Positions 19,274 to 29,097 are shown, numbered from the stretch's first letter. The stretch: DNA of 64,000 nt from Gemmatimonadaceae bacterium (GCA_019186945.1 JABAQJ010000006.1:248001-312000), one strand, 5' to 3'. Notes: generated by a model not told the origin, from the sequence alone. Translations and numbers: made by a program.

Positions 19274-20347
19274 ATGACTATCTCCCGACGAGAGTTCATT
19301 TCCGCCGGCGCCACCGCCGCCGCAGGTATTGCCGTTGCCAGTTCGGCGTCGGCGCACACGCTGGTCCCGTCCGCGCCCGTCGTTCCAGCAGCCCCGGCCG
19401 CCCGACCCGTGGTGATTGCGTCCGCCAATGGCATTCGCGGGGTGAAGACCGCATACGAGATGATCGTCCAGGGGGCAGACACCCTCGATGCCATCATCGC
19501 CGGTGTGAACATCCAGGAACTCGATCCCGAGGACCAGTCGGTTGGGCTTGGAGGGTTACCTAACGAGAACGGTGTGGTGCAGCTGGACGCGTCGTGCATG
19601 CATGGGCCGACGAAGCGAGCCGGCGCGGTAGGATGCCTGGAGGACATCGCGACCCCGTCGCTGGTGGCGAAGGCGGTCATGGACTACACCAACCACATCA
19701 TGCTTGTTGGAGCTGATGCACGAAAGTTCGCCATCGACATGGGGTTCAAGCCGCAGAACCTGTTGACCGAGAAGAGCCGGCAGGACTGGTTGCGCTGGAA
19801 GGCGCGTCAGAACGCCAACGACAACTGGCTGGATCACGATGACGACATCCGGATCAAGTTCACGACCGGGACGATCAACATGAACGCGATCAACGCCCAA
19901 GGCGACATCAGCTCGGTGACGACGACTAGCGGGATCGCCTGGAAGGTGCCTGGGCGTGTCGGTGATTCGCCGATCGTCGGCGCAGGCCAGTACACGGACA
20001 ACGAAGTTGGAGCTGCCGGCAGCACCGGACGTGGGGAGTCCAACATCATGGTGTGCGGTGCGTTCCTGGCCGTCGAGTTCATGCGGCAGGGGAAATCGCC
20101 TGAAGAGGCGCTCATGCTGGTGATGAAGCGCGTAATCGAACACTCGGAGAAGCGGCTCCTCGATCCGAACGGGCGTCCGCTCTTTGGGCTGACGTTCTAT
20201 GCCATCAACAAGAAGGGTGAGTACGCGGGGGCGTGCGCATACGAGGGCGACATGTTCGCGGTGTGCGATGCAAGGGGGGCGCGGGTAGAGCCGTGCGCGT
20301 ACCTCTATAGAAAGGAAGAGCGACCCCGGATGCCGAACGACGCCTGA
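19274..20347 (+). CDS. N4-(beta-N-acetylglucosaminyl)-L-asparaginase (glycosylasparaginase family), Tat-exported
   Basis: An Ntn-hydrolase of the asparaginase-2/isoaspartyl peptidase superfamily, which self-cleaves to expose an N-terminal threonine. The likely nucleophile is T200 in 'FTTGTINMNA'; downstream 'GRVGDSPIVGAGQYTDNEVGAAGSTGRGE' is the substrate-pocket region characteristic of glycosylasparaginases. The usual D/G-T-I/V-G at the cleavage site is here G-T-I-N, a small departure. The N-terminus 'ISRREFISAGATAAAG' is a twin-arginine signal, so the enzyme should be folded before export. Full length at 357 residues. It converges with the BTAD regulator gene. Confidence 0.88.
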   Translation: MTISRREFISAGATAAAGIAVASSASAHTLVPSAPVVPAAPAARPVVIASANGIRGVKTAYEMIVQGADTLDAIIAGVNIQELDPEDQSVGLGGLPNENGVVQLDASCMHGPTKRAGAVGCLEDIATPSLVAKAVMDYTNHIMLVGADARKFAIDMGFKPQNLLTEKSRQDWLRWKARQNANDNWLDHDDDIRIKFTTGTINMNAINAQGDISSVTTTSGIAWKVPGRVGDSPIVGAGQYTDNEVGAAGSTGRGESNIMVCGAFLAVEFMRQGKSPEEALMLVMKRVIEHSEKRLLDPNGRPLFGLTFYAINKKGEYAGACAYEGDMFAVCDARGARVEPCAYLYRKEERPRMPNDA

Positions 20348-20482
20348 CGCCTGTTCGGGGCTACGTCCGGCAGGTACCCGACGCCATCAACAGCGCCTGC
20401 CGGCGGCAGGGCGGTGACTTGGCGCAGCCTGCATTCGCGTGTGGAAGGGCAGGAGGCGTGCGGTGCCAGGCACACCCCCGGC

Positions 20483-23400
20483 CTAACGTATTCGCGACTC
20501 GGGGAGACGTGACCAGTCGATGTCGTCAGGGACACCGCGACGCACACGCACCCGACCGACCAGCACCAGCGTCTTGTACGAATTCCCTCCGATCATGATG
20601 TGGGCTCTCGGAAACCAGGGCCCCGGAACGGACGCAACGCCCAATGGCCGTCCGTTGATGGCAACGCCGCATCGGCCATCCGGAAATAGCTGCACACGCA
20701 GGCGCAGCCACTGCCCGGACACCAAGGATTCCTCGATCTGCCTCTCGTGCAGCCCATTGTCACTTCCGTATGCCAGCACTCGGTACTGCCCGCCACCGTC
20801 GGTACGCTCCGCAGGAAAGCCAACGGAGCATACCACGCTCGCTGCTTCTCGAAATGGTAGCGTGTTGTGGCCCGCGGCGCTGGCGTATCGGCTCGGGTCT
20901 TTCGGACCGATCAGGTCAATCAGCATGTTTTGCCATTGCCGCAGCGCAGCCGGAACGGAAACGGTCATATCGAGCGCCACTCCGGTTGTCGTTTCCACTG
21001 CTTCGCGAGAGAACACAGCGCTGAAGAACGAACCCTCTCCGTTGTTGTGAAACACGTGGCGACCGTTCGGCATCGCGATCACGTGTGGAAGGGGCCGGCC
21101 GACACGATACCAGCGGGAAAGAGACGTGTCGCTCCAGTCTTCGAGCATCCACTCCACGACACGCCGTGGCCCGGTGTTGAGCTGCACGCTGTCGCCAACC
21201 CCGTTGGCGGACGTCGCGCGAACGGTGAGGAGGCCCTCGGCCGTCGACAGGAGATTCCCGTGAAGCGAGTCGATCGCTGCGGTGCTGCCGGTAACCGACC
21301 ACATGAGCGGCGCAACTGCGAGCACCCGGCCGAGTGAATCGGTTACCTGTGCCGACATCTGGTGCGCCACTCCAACCGTGAGGTGCGACCAGCCGGAGTC
21401 GATTCGAACCGCGCGGGCGAGTGCGACTCGCGCCCAGCCAAGCCAGATCGGTATGACCCCGGTGCCGACACTCTTGTCGAGTGTACGCCAGCGCCGCGGA
21501 CGATCGGCAGGGAAGACAAGTGACTGCGCCTCGCCCGTTCGCTCCACAACACACTGGCAGTAGACCCATCGCCCATCCGGACTGACCGACAGCGCTCGTA
21601 CGTGCCAGGGGATGTCGTAGGCGCTCTCCTCGCCAGTCTCGACGTTGACGGACACCGCCCTCGACTTCCCCAGCGAGTCCTTGACGATCAGAACGTGACT
21701 GGCATCGAGCCATCCGGCAACGGTCCTGAGGAGATCGCTTGCCCAGCAGATTGGCCTCTCCGCCTCCGGTGACAGGATGCACAGCGCATTCTTCCGGCTT
21801 TCCCATCCACGACGCCCGAAGGCGATCCGCGTTCCGTCTGGAGCCCAGCGTGAATCGAGGTCCCCGTCATCGCCCGATGTCAGTTGGCGCACCGCACCGG
21901 TCGAGAGGTCCATCAGCGCCAGATCGTAATGCATGAGTTCGTTCCAGCGCGCCGTGCTGAAGACGACCTCGCGTCCATCGGGACTGAGCGCAGGCGCAAT
22001 GTCGTCGCCACGCGCATACGTGATTCGGCGCGGCGCATGATCCGGCTCGAGCTGGAACAGGTCGATCACCCCCGAGTCATCGACAGCGAGGGACACGATC
22101 GCCCCGTGGCCGCTGGGGGATGCCGTGCCGCTGGCGCTGTTCAGATCAAGTCCGGCTGCCAGAAGCGGCGCGATCGTGCCAGCGATGGGGACCGGGACCG
22201 AGTCATGCCAGTCCTGGTCGCGCAGCTCGACGCTCCGAATCGTGAATCCACCGGAGTCAGTCGGCACGGCGGCGCCGAGCACCGCGTCCGGTTGGCCGGG
22301 TGATGCTGCGGCGAAACGGAAGGCGGCAGCGGTGGCTCCGAGGCCCATGGTCGCCAGGAGGATCGCGCCAACCGCGGCAGTCCGCGCGCCCGACACCAGG
22401 CCGAGCCGCCAGCGGATTGGCGATGCCCGCACAAGCTGGCGGACCTGACGATCGGGCGCCGAACTCCCGAGCAGCTCCCTCGCGAGCGTGACAATCCTGC
22501 GACGGTCGCCCCTGCGGAAGGCGTCGGACGCGTAGCGCCTGAAGAGCACGGCAAGTTCGTCTGGTGCGCCTGCGGAACTCAGCAGGGTTGCGGCAATGCG
22601 CGCATCGCGTTCGTCCCCGGACCAGGATCGCGCCAGCACGCCCCCGACGGCGCCGTGTGCCGCCTGTCGCCCGTCCGCACCCGCGGCATCGAGCGCCGCG
22701 TCGGCGATCTCGTCGTGTGCCACGAGCCACGCATCCTCACTCCTCAGCAGGAATCCGCGTTGCTCCAGCTCCAACAGATCCTCTCGGACCTCGCCTTCGG
22801 CCCGACCGGCCGCCTCGCCGAACTGTCGCAACGTGAGGCCCCGGCTTACCGCACTCGCCAGGGTCAGCAGCCAGCTCTGGGCCCGCGACAGCCGCCGGAT
22901 GCGCTGGCTGGTCGGGCTGCCCAGTCGCAGCGCATCGAAGAGAGCGGCCGGGTCGTGGCACCTCCAGGTGTCGTCGGCACGGTGCAGCAGCGCGCGATCC
23001 ATGAGATGCTGAATGGTCTCCACGACGAGCAACGGTGATCCTTCGGTGGAACGGGAGAGCTGGCGCGGAAACGCGCGAGCCCATTCCTCGTTCGGAAGGG
23101 ACGCCAGGCCCTCGACAAGTTGAAGGACGTCGGACTCGACCAGTGGCGGAAGCTCGATGGCGGTGGTGCGCCCCTGGTCCGTGGACGTCGCGAATCGGCC
23201 ATCGGGGCGAGAGGCAACCACCATCAGCAGACGCGCCGAGGTGGACTCGCTGGCCAGCGACGACAGGAGGCTCCGGGACGGGTCGTCGCACCAGTGCAAG
23301 TCGTCCACGAAGAGGGCCAGCGGATGCTCCTCGCACACGGCCAGCAGCAGTTCCTGCACGGCGAGCGCGCGCAGCCGAAAGCCGTCGTCGCCATCGACCG

Positions 23401-24553
23401 CAACAGCCGGCGCGCTGAAATAGGAGGAGAGCGTGGGGTTGAGACCGACGAGAACCGACGCCGACCGCGGAGAGATGCTGCGTGCGCCGGGCAGCGCGGC
23501 CAGGGCCGCTGCCAGTTCGCTCGCCCGCGAATAGGGGATCTCGCGCAGGCTCAGCGCCGCGCGTACGGTGACCACGCGGCCACGCGCGGCGCGGATGCGC
23601 GTCCCCACGTCGCGGAGAAGGCGGGACTTGCCCAACCCTGGCTTGGCGACCACATGGAATCGATGTGGCGATCCACGCCGCGCGTCCTCCCAGGCGGCGA
23701 GAATGCGCTTGAACTCCGATTCGCGTCCGACCAGAGCAGCCTCCAGATGCGCCGGGACAGACCGTTCCGTGCCTGGTGCAGCCGTGGCGGTTGCCGGTGC
23801 ACGTTCAGCCGCTTTGACGGTGCGCAGCAGCGCCTGAGTGCTGCCCTCCAGCTCGAACTCCTCGCGGGAAGCCAGGTCCTCCAGCGCGTTGGCCTCCAGG
23901 CGGGCACTGAGCTGGTCTCCGGAGGCGAGGAGGGACTCGAGCAGAAGGCGCCACGATGCTTCGGAGTCCGGGTGCGTGTCGCGAAGTCGTCGCGCCAGCG
24001 CCTGCGCCTCGCGGAACCGGCCCTGATTCAGCTGCTGCCGGGCGAGGTGATCGGCTGACGCCGCGAACGTCTGCACCAGGCGCCTGCGCTCCACGTCCGC
24101 CCACTGCTCGAACGCCGCGCACCCCGGGGCGGCGAAGTCAGGGAAGAACTCGCCCAGATAGAGCGTTACGACGCGGTGGTGATCGCCTTCCTGCGCGGCG
24201 TCGATGAGCGCGGCACGGTCGAACGCGAGCTGTTTGGCCAGGCGTATGGAATCAGGCGAGGCCGAGAGCAGGCCGCCGTCGACTCGGCGTCGGATATACC
24301 AGAGCGTTTGGCGAAGGGCGTGGCGGGCCGCATCGGGGTCCAGGTCAGCCCACAGGAGGTCGAGGAGCCGCGCCCGGGATGCCTCCCGGCCAGGCGCACT
24401 CGCGAGGTATGCAATGAGTGCGAGCGGTTTACCCGTGCCGAGGAGTTCGACCGGCTCGGGCCCGTCGCTCAGGGTGACGAGTCGCGCTACGCCTAACGTG
24501 CGGAGAGTCAGGCGGGCGTCAGAAGCGGGATGTCGTTCGCTGTCGATGGCCAT
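20483..24553 (-). CDS. Giant transmembrane BTAD/AAA regulator with C-terminal beta-propeller and lectin-like region
   Basis: In numbering from the upstream GTG (24616): residues 35-110 form an OmpR-like winged helix and 110-270 a bacterial transcriptional activator domain with TPRs, as in SARP regulators. A STAND-type ATPase follows, Walker A 'AKPGLGKS' (324-331) and Walker B 'LALFVDDLHW' (433-442). A single transmembrane helix lies near 745-767. Beyond it are TolB/WD40-like blades ('PALSPDGREVVFS', 'RWAPDGTRIAFGRRG'), a Big-like segment, and a jelly-roll-like C-terminal region from about 1200. This implies DNA binding inside and sensing outside the membrane. I use ATG 24553; GTG 24616 is an alternative, and neither has a good Shine-Dalgarno. 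Divergent from the subtilisin-kelch gene. Confidence 0.85.
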   Translation of the reverse strand: MAIDSERHPASDARLTLRTLGVARLVTLSDGPEPVELLGTGKPLALIAYLASAPGREASRARLLDLLWADLDPDAARHALRQTLWYIRRRVDGGLLSASPDSIRLAKQLAFDRAALIDAAQEGDHHRVVTLYLGEFFPDFAAPGCAAFEQWADVERRRLVQTFAASADHLARQQLNQGRFREAQALARRLRDTHPDSEASWRLLLESLLASGDQLSARLEANALEDLASREEFELEGSTQALLRTVKAAERAPATATAAPGTERSVPAHLEAALVGRESEFKRILAAWEDARRGSPHRFHVVAKPGLGKSRLLRDVGTRIRAARGRVVTVRAALSLREIPYSRASELAAALAALPGARSISPRSASVLVGLNPTLSSYFSAPAVAVDGDDGFRLRALAVQELLLAVCEEHPLALFVDDLHWCDDPSRSLLSSLASESTSARLLMVVASRPDGRFATSTDQGRTTAIELPPLVESDVLQLVEGLASLPNEEWARAFPRQLSRSTEGSPLLVVETIQHLMDRALLHRADDTWRCHDPAALFDALRLGSPTSQRIRRLSRAQSWLLTLASAVSRGLTLRQFGEAAGRAEGEVREDLLELEQRGFLLRSEDAWLVAHDEIADAALDAAGADGRQAAHGAVGGVLARSWSGDERDARIAATLLSSAGAPDELAVLFRRYASDAFRRGDRRRIVTLARELLGSSAPDRQVRQLVRASPIRWRLGLVSGARTAAVGAILLATMGLGATAAAFRFAAASPGQPDAVLGAAVPTDSGGFTIRSVELRDQDWHDSVPVPIAGTIAPLLAAGLDLNSASGTASPSGHGAIVSLAVDDSGVIDLFQLEPDHAPRRITYARGDDIAPALSPDGREVVFSTARWNELMHYDLALMDLSTGAVRQLTSGDDGDLDSRWAPDGTRIAFGRRGWESRKNALCILSPEAERPICWASDLLRTVAGWLDASHVLIVKDSLGKSRAVSVNVETGEESAYDIPWHVRALSVSPDGRWVYCQCVVERTGEAQSLVFPADRPRRWRTLDKSVGTGVIPIWLGWARVALARAVRIDSGWSHLTVGVAHQMSAQVTDSLGRVLAVAPLMWSVTGSTAAIDSLHGNLLSTAEGLLTVRATSANGVGDSVQLNTGPRRVVEWMLEDWSDTSLSRWYRVGRPLPHVIAMPNGRHVFHNNGEGSFFSAVFSREAVETTTGVALDMTVSVPAALRQWQNMLIDLIGPKDPSRYASAAGHNTLPFREAASVVCSVGFPAERTDGGGQYRVLAYGSDNGLHERQIEESLVSGQWLRLRVQLFPDGRCGVAINGRPLGVASVPGPWFPRAHIMIGGNSYKTLVLVGRVRVRRGVPDDIDWSRLPESRIR

Positions 24554-24738
24554 CTGACGCAAGGGAGACGCTGCGGGTGAACGTTGCGGACCGTTGTCCG
24601 TTCGACCCTCGGTCACCGCCCGTCAGTGGGACTTCTCGGTTGGCGCTGAGAAGGTAGGGATGGGCCTTCTTGCCTGGCAAGGAGGGGGCGGTGGTCGCAG
24701 GGGACTCACTGTCAGATCGAGGGCTCCACCATGAAGCG

Positions 24739-26700
24739 ATGGCCGCAGAGTCTTCTGCCCCCCAAGGGGACCGGACAGTGGCTGGACGCCGACACATCGT
24801 GGTCTTTAAGCGCGGCACCGGGAACGTCGCGCGGACGGCACGACAGGTCGCCGCGATGGGTGGCGCGCGCCTGGTCTGGGTCTACGATGCCGTCATAGGG
24901 GGCTTTGCCGCCGTCTTCCCTTCTCAGTCTGCGATCTCAGCAGTAGCAGCCAACCCCTTGGTCGATTTCGTTGAAGAGGATAGCCCGACACACGGTGGTA
25001 CGCTTCAGGTGTCGCTGCCCTCCTGGGGACTTGATCGCATCGATCAGAGGTCGCTGCCGCTCGAAGGCTTCTACAGTTACGTCCGCGACGGAAGCGGCGT
25101 AACCGTGTACGTCGTTGACACCGGCCTGAACATGTCGCACTGGGACTTCGGTGGTCGAGCGGCGGCGGACTTCGACTACGACCCGAACAACCCGAACGGC
25201 ATGGGTGCCGATTGCAATGGACATGGGACGTTTGTCGGAGGCATTGCGGGGGGCGCGCTCTTTGGTGTGGCTAAAGGCGTGGCTTTACGATCCGTCCGTG
25301 TACTCGGGTGCACGAACACGGGGTTGGTCTCAGACATGATCGCGGGGATCAACTGGGTGGCACTGCATCACCAGCCGCCTTCCGTGGCCAACTTCAGCAT
25401 AACGAGCGACGCGCCGAGTCCATCACTCGACATGGCGATTTCCAACCTGGTTACCTTTGGCGTCCCCGCTGTGGTGATAGCCGGTAATGGGACGGCCAAT
25501 GACGGAATCGCTACGGACGCCTGCAACATTTCCCCGGCCCGGGTGAAATCGGCCTTCACCGTTGGCTCGACCGACAGTCAAGACGCAAAGGCCAGCACCT
25601 CAAACTATGGCACCTGTGTCGACCTGTTTGCTCCAGGCGATGCCGTACAGTCTGACTGCCTCGACAGCAATGTGCCGGCCTGCCCCGGGTCAGGGACGTC
25701 GTTCGCGGCTCCGCATGTCGCGGGGGCCATCGCGCTTTATCTCGCCCAGAAACCCTTGGCGACGCCGGGGCAGATTGTGAGCGCCTTCACGAACAGCGCC
25801 ACGAAGGGGAAGCTGACGAACGTTGGTGCAGGATCGCCAAACTCGCTTCTGAGCACTCTGTTCCTCGCGCGCGGTGTGTGGACGCAGGCGGCGCCGCTTG
25901 TCGCGCCTTCTTATGGCTCCGGCGCGTCAGTTCTACTGAACGGAACCCTCTATCACATTGGAAACAGTTACAATCAGACGTTCGCACCTGCCCTGAACTA
26001 TTGGGATCTGGCCCAGTCGCCTCCAATTCCGTTGTGTTATCACAGCCCCGCAGCAATCAACGGAAAAATCTATGTGCACGGCAACGCGTGCGCCGGGGGG
26101 GATAGCGCGCTCTATTCGTACGATCCGGCTACCGACCTATGGTCGCAGCGAGCCGCGGCACCAGTACAGCAGTACTCCGGAGCGATGGTGGCAATTGCCG
26201 GCAAACTCTATCTCCTAGCGGGCTTCAACCCAGGTGGAACGAACCTCGGGTCGCTCTATCGTTACGATCCAACGACTAACTCATGGACGCAGCTTGCGAA
26301 CGCGCCGCATCCTCACGCAGCCGCAGCCTATGGCGTTATCAACGGAAAGTTGTATATCGCTGGCGGAGTCGGTAGCTCTGGATATTCCGACAAGCTGGAC
26401 GTGTATGACCCGGGCACCAACTCCTGGACTACCAAGGCCTCGATGCCGACAGGGCGAGGATATGCCGCGTACGGCGTAGTGGGGTCGAAGCTCGTGGTCT
26501 TGGGGGGCATACTTGGGACTGGGAACATGGCTGCTAGTATCGAGTCCTACGATGCAACGACAGACGTCTGGACATACCATCCGCCGTTGCCGTCCCCCCT
26601 TCGTAATGCGAGTGGAGCGTTCATAGGGAACCTGTTCTTCCTCGTTGGCGGCTGCTATACTAGTTGTCTGAACTCGACCCAATACGTCACGGTCTTCTAG
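24739..26700 (+). CDS. Subtilisin-family serine protease (S8) with C-terminal kelch repeats
   Basis: Residues about 17-85 resemble an inhibitor I9 propeptide ('HIVVFKRGTGNVARTARQ'), followed by a proteinase K-like S8 domain with D127 in 'VVDTGLN', H162 in 'NGHGTFVGG', oxyanion N250 in 'IAGNGT' and S321 in 'GTSFAAPHVAG'. From about residue 380 there are four or five kelch blades ('YSYDPATDLWSQRAAAP', 'YRYDPTTNSWTQLANAP', 'DVYDPGTNSWTTKASMP') forming a propeller. No hydrophobic signal peptide is visible from ATG 24739, or from the TTG at 24670, which is odd for a propeptide-bearing subtilase. The kelch part is less GC-rich than its neighbours and uses ordinary TTA/ATA-type codons more freely, a hint of transfer. 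Confidence 0.88.
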   Translation: MAAESSAPQGDRTVAGRRHIVVFKRGTGNVARTARQVAAMGGARLVWVYDAVIGGFAAVFPSQSAISAVAANPLVDFVEEDSPTHGGTLQVSLPSWGLDRIDQRSLPLEGFYSYVRDGSGVTVYVVDTGLNMSHWDFGGRAAADFDYDPNNPNGMGADCNGHGTFVGGIAGGALFGVAKGVALRSVRVLGCTNTGLVSDMIAGINWVALHHQPPSVANFSITSDAPSPSLDMAISNLVTFGVPAVVIAGNGTANDGIATDACNISPARVKSAFTVGSTDSQDAKASTSNYGTCVDLFAPGDAVQSDCLDSNVPACPGSGTSFAAPHVAGAIALYLAQKPLATPGQIVSAFTNSATKGKLTNVGAGSPNSLLSTLFLARGVWTQAAPLVAPSYGSGASVLLNGTLYHIGNSYNQTFAPALNYWDLAQSPPIPLCYHSPAAINGKIYVHGNACAGGDSALYSYDPATDLWSQRAAAPVQQYSGAMVAIAGKLYLLAGFNPGGTNLGSLYRYDPTTNSWTQLANAPHPHAAAAYGVINGKLYIAGGVGSSGYSDKLDVYDPGTNSWTTKASMPTGRGYAAYGVVGSKLVVLGGILGTGNMAASIESYDATTDVWTYHPPLPSPLRNASGAFIGNLFFLVGGCYTSCLNSTQYVTVF

Positions 26701-26970
26701 CCAGCGCGTGTCCGGCAGCGGCGATGCACAGTGCGCGATAAGCGGTCGGCAGCAGTTCCTCGATGCCCGGCGCAGAAGACACGATTCCTCCCGAGATGGC
26801 CGGCTAGATGCTGTTCGTCCGGGGCAACGAGATCGGCGTCCTCTAGGGAGGATCGATGAGCACGGTGCCGTTCTAATCCTTACCAAGCGAGTTCCGAAGG
26901 GAGGGACCAGCTAGCCACGCTGCGACGGCCGACGCTAACAGCACGGCGTAAACCGGCAGCAGAAAAACGG
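26701..26970. other. Non-coding stretch after the subtilisin-kelch gene
   Basis: About 270 bases between the protease stop and the terminator. I see no gene, repeat or RNA structure here. The composition is less biased than the flanking genes and short frames in it look random, so it may be degraded sequence next to the two gene remnants downstream. Confidence 0.4.
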
Positions 26971-26998
26971 GGCCCCCGGGTACAAGTCCCCGGGGGCC
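26971..26998 (-). terminator. Rho-independent terminator
   Basis: GGCCCCCGGG, an 8-base loop, then CCCGGGGGCC: a perfect 10-bp stem. On the minus strand it is followed by CCGTTTTTCTG, a good U tract. It would end a transcript of the truncated S9 peptidase remnant, 19 bases beyond that stop, and is probably left over from the once intact gene. Confidence 0.8.
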
Positions 26999-27016
26999 AT
27001 TCACCTTCCCGCACAC

Positions 27017-27387
27017 CTACCGCGACGAGGTCGCCGCGCTGGCCGCCTTGGTCGCGTACTTGTCGAACCAGCTCCTGAGATAGAGCTGCGTGCGCAGAAA
27101 GTTGGACGGCGTGCTCGTCGTCCCGTGATACTCGTTGTTCATCCGCACCATCACGGTGGGCACGCCCCGCTTCCTGAGCGCCCGGTAAAACTCCTCGCTC
27201 TGCGGAATCGGTGTGCGCAAATCGAGCACACCGGTCATCAGCATGGTCGGCGTCTTCACGTGCCCGACGTACATGATCGGCGAGCGCCGCAGATGCTCGC
27301 TGGGATCCTCCCAGAACGGCTTCTCGAAGTTCTCGTACCAGCCGGCACCATCGATTTCCCCACGAAACTCATCCAGTTGATCACCGG
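27017..27387 (-). pseudogene. C-terminal remnant of an S9 prolyl oligopeptidase-family peptidase
   Basis: The segment 'GWYENFEKPFWEDPSEHLRRSP' through 'TPTMLMTGVLDLRTPIPQSEEFYRAL' to 'FLRTQLYLRSWFDKY' is the well-conserved end of secreted S9 peptidases, containing the catalytic Asp region ('GVLDLRTP') and His ('NEYHGT'). The domain bearing the nucleophile serine is missing. Just upstream the family text 'PVINWMSFVG' can be read in a different frame (about 27360-27387), so there is a frameshift as well as truncation. Beyond 27387 similarity stops abruptly where a plus-strand remnant begins. An open frame continues to 27595 but its first 70 residues are unlike the family. Confidence 0.75.
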
Positions 27388-27649
27388 ACAGAGCGAGGCC
27401 GCTGCCGCGAAGCGAGCCGATTTCGATCGTCTCCTGCGGTATGAAGCCGGAGACTACAACTTCGGTTGTGGGTTGGGGCGATGCGCAGGCGCTTGGTACG
27501 CACCTAACGAAATTGTGCTTGCGCGGCACTACAAGCATGAGAGGCTCGTCGTACAGCATGAGATGATGCATGCGCTGCTGCGAGCCCCTGGGCATCCTTC
27601 TCCTCCGTTTGGAGGGGACTGCGACGGGTCACCACGGCGTCAAAGCTAA
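27388..27649 (+). pseudogene. C-terminal remnant of a small HExxH metallopeptidase-like protein
   Basis: In the plus-strand frame ending at TAA 27647-27649 the text 'YEAGDYNFGCGLGRCAGAWYAPNEIVLARHYK', then 'LVVQHEMMHALLRAPGHPSPPF' and a final Cys looks like real protein, with a zinc-protease-type HEMMH motif at 27557-27571. No start, signal peptide or N-terminal half precedes it: upstream in this frame lies the antisense of the S9 remnant. I infer that a secreted or lipoprotein-type metallopeptidase lost its 5' half at a recombination junction near 27387. The stop overlaps the chemoreceptor stop by two bases. Confidence 0.5.
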
Positions 27650-29040
27650 GCCGAGACGGGGCGATGCAGCGCAGCACGGCCGTCCATCGTTTCGCGCGCT
27701 TGGCTTCCATTCGCTCGTGGCGGTCGCGCGGCCCCCAGTTCGTTCCCGCCAGCAGCAACCGACGTCCTCCACGCCTGCCTCGCCAACACCGACCCAGCCG
27801 TCGCCATCTCCAGCGCCGTCTCCCGATACGCGCGCACGCTATCGTCCATCTCGCGCACCGCGACAAGGACAGCATGCGCTCCCCGCACGGCCTCATCCAA
27901 ACTACCGACCACCAATGCGCCTGACGCAGGCGGAGCCGTGCTGCCGTCCAGCGCACCGTCCGCATGCCCCAGTTCCGCACCGATCAGCCGCAACGACGAC
28001 TGACCGCGCTCTGCCGACTCCAACGCATCGCGCACGCTCTCGCGGACCGCCTCGCTCGCCGCCAACACCGCATTCACCCGCGCGACCATCACCGTCAGCA
28101 GTGCCTCCGTCCGCTCGGCCGCCTCGGTCGAACTCTGCGCCAGGCGACGCACCTCGCCAGCCACAACGGCGAACCCGCTACCCTGCTCCCCGGCACGCGC
28201 CGCTTCCATCGCCGCGTTCAACGCCAGCAGCTTCGACTGGCGCGCCATCTTCCTTGCCTGCAGGACGAAGGTTCTGATTTCTGCCGTCGTCCCCGCCAGT
28301 GCCGTCAGCTCCTCCGTGCTCGCCTGTGCTCGTGCAACTATCTCGCGCAACGACGCCACCGCCTCTTCCAGCCGCGTCGCGCTCTCACTCGCCAGTTGCG
28401 AGATCTCGGACTGTCGCGCGTCGAGTAACGTCATCCGCTGCGCGGCCCCGACGCCGCATTCCGCCAGTTCCGATGCACGTTCGTGAGCCCTCTCGGTAAC
28501 GTCCACCAGCTCCTGCACCAGGTGGACGGCAGTCGCAGTCTGCTCGATCGCCCCGATCGTCGAGGACGCCAGCGCAGCGCAATGCGCACCGAGTTCCTGC
28601 GCTCGAGCCGAGTTCTCGCGCGCTGCACCGCGCAGCTCCAACACTTCGTCACGCACACGCGCTAGCGACGTCGCAAGGACGGACGAGACGCGAGCTGGAA
28701 TGAGCGCAAATGGGGCAGGATGCTCGGCGCGCGAGATGTCGCCAGCGGCGACGCGCATCAGGGCCTCCTCCATCGCGGCGGAGTCGCGGCGCAACGTCGG
28801 CAGCACTACGGCGGCGACTACAGCCGCCCCGATTACTAGTCCCGCACCCGCGGCCAGCCCGGCCAGACCGAGCACGTGAACGGCAGTGGTGCCGCCAAGC
28901 ATGTCCCGCAATAGCCAGAACGCGGTGGCGAGCAGTGCCACACCCATCGCACCAAGCACGACCAGCATCGTGTGCACGGGAGACGACTCGCGCTCGGACG
29001 CGTGCTTGTGTGCCTTCTCCGCTCCGCTAGATTGCCTCAA
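27646..29040 (-). CDS. Methyl-accepting chemotaxis protein lacking a periplasmic sensor
   Basis: A 464-residue chemoreceptor. Two closely spaced hydrophobic helices ('[20 protein letters not shown]' and '[20 protein letters not shown]') are joined by a loop of only about a dozen residues, so there is no ligand-binding domain outside the membrane. The cytoplasmic coiled coil contains the conserved signalling tip '[20 protein letters not shown]' and '[13 protein letters not shown]'. I choose the TTG start at 29040 because AGGAGG stands six bases before it; other candidates are ATG 28968 and TTG 29088, the latter almost touching the divergent leuS start. No che genes are nearby. No C-terminal CheR/CheB tether is seen. 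Confidence 0.88.
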   Translation of the reverse strand: MRQSSGAEKAHKHASERESSPVHTMLVVLGAMGVALLATAFWLLRDMLGGTTAVHVLGLAGLAAGAGLVIGAAVVAAVVLPTLRRDSAAMEEALMRVAAGDISRAEHPAPFALIPARVSSVLATSLARVRDEVLELRGAARENSARAQELGAHCAALASSTIGAIEQTATAVHLVQELVDVTERAHERASELAECGVGAAQRMTLLDARQSEISQLASESATRLEEAVASLREIVARAQASTEELTALAGTTAEIRTFVLQARKMARQSKLLALNAAMEAARAGEQGSGFAVVAGEVRRLAQSSTEAAERTEALLTVMVARVNAVLAASEAVRESVRDALESAERGQSSLRLIGAELGHADGALDGSTAPPASGALVVGSLDEAVRGAHAVLVAVREMDDSVRAYRETALEMATAGSVLARQAWRTSVAAGGNELGAARPPRANGSQARETMDGRAALHRPVSA

Positions 29041-29097
29041 ACGACTCCTCCTGACGCCGGGCGCTTGCTCGTAACTTGCTGCGCCCAATCGACTTCC

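Noticed and set aside
18924-19277. Possible small gene upstream of the glycosylasparaginase
   Set aside because: The frame has no ribosome binding site, no recognisable fold and runs into the start of the real gene in another frame.
20396-20410. Hairpin CCTGCC-GGC-GGCAGG as a terminator between the glycosylasparaginase and the BTAD gene
   Set aside because: The stem is only six pairs with a three-base loop and has no U tract on either strand.
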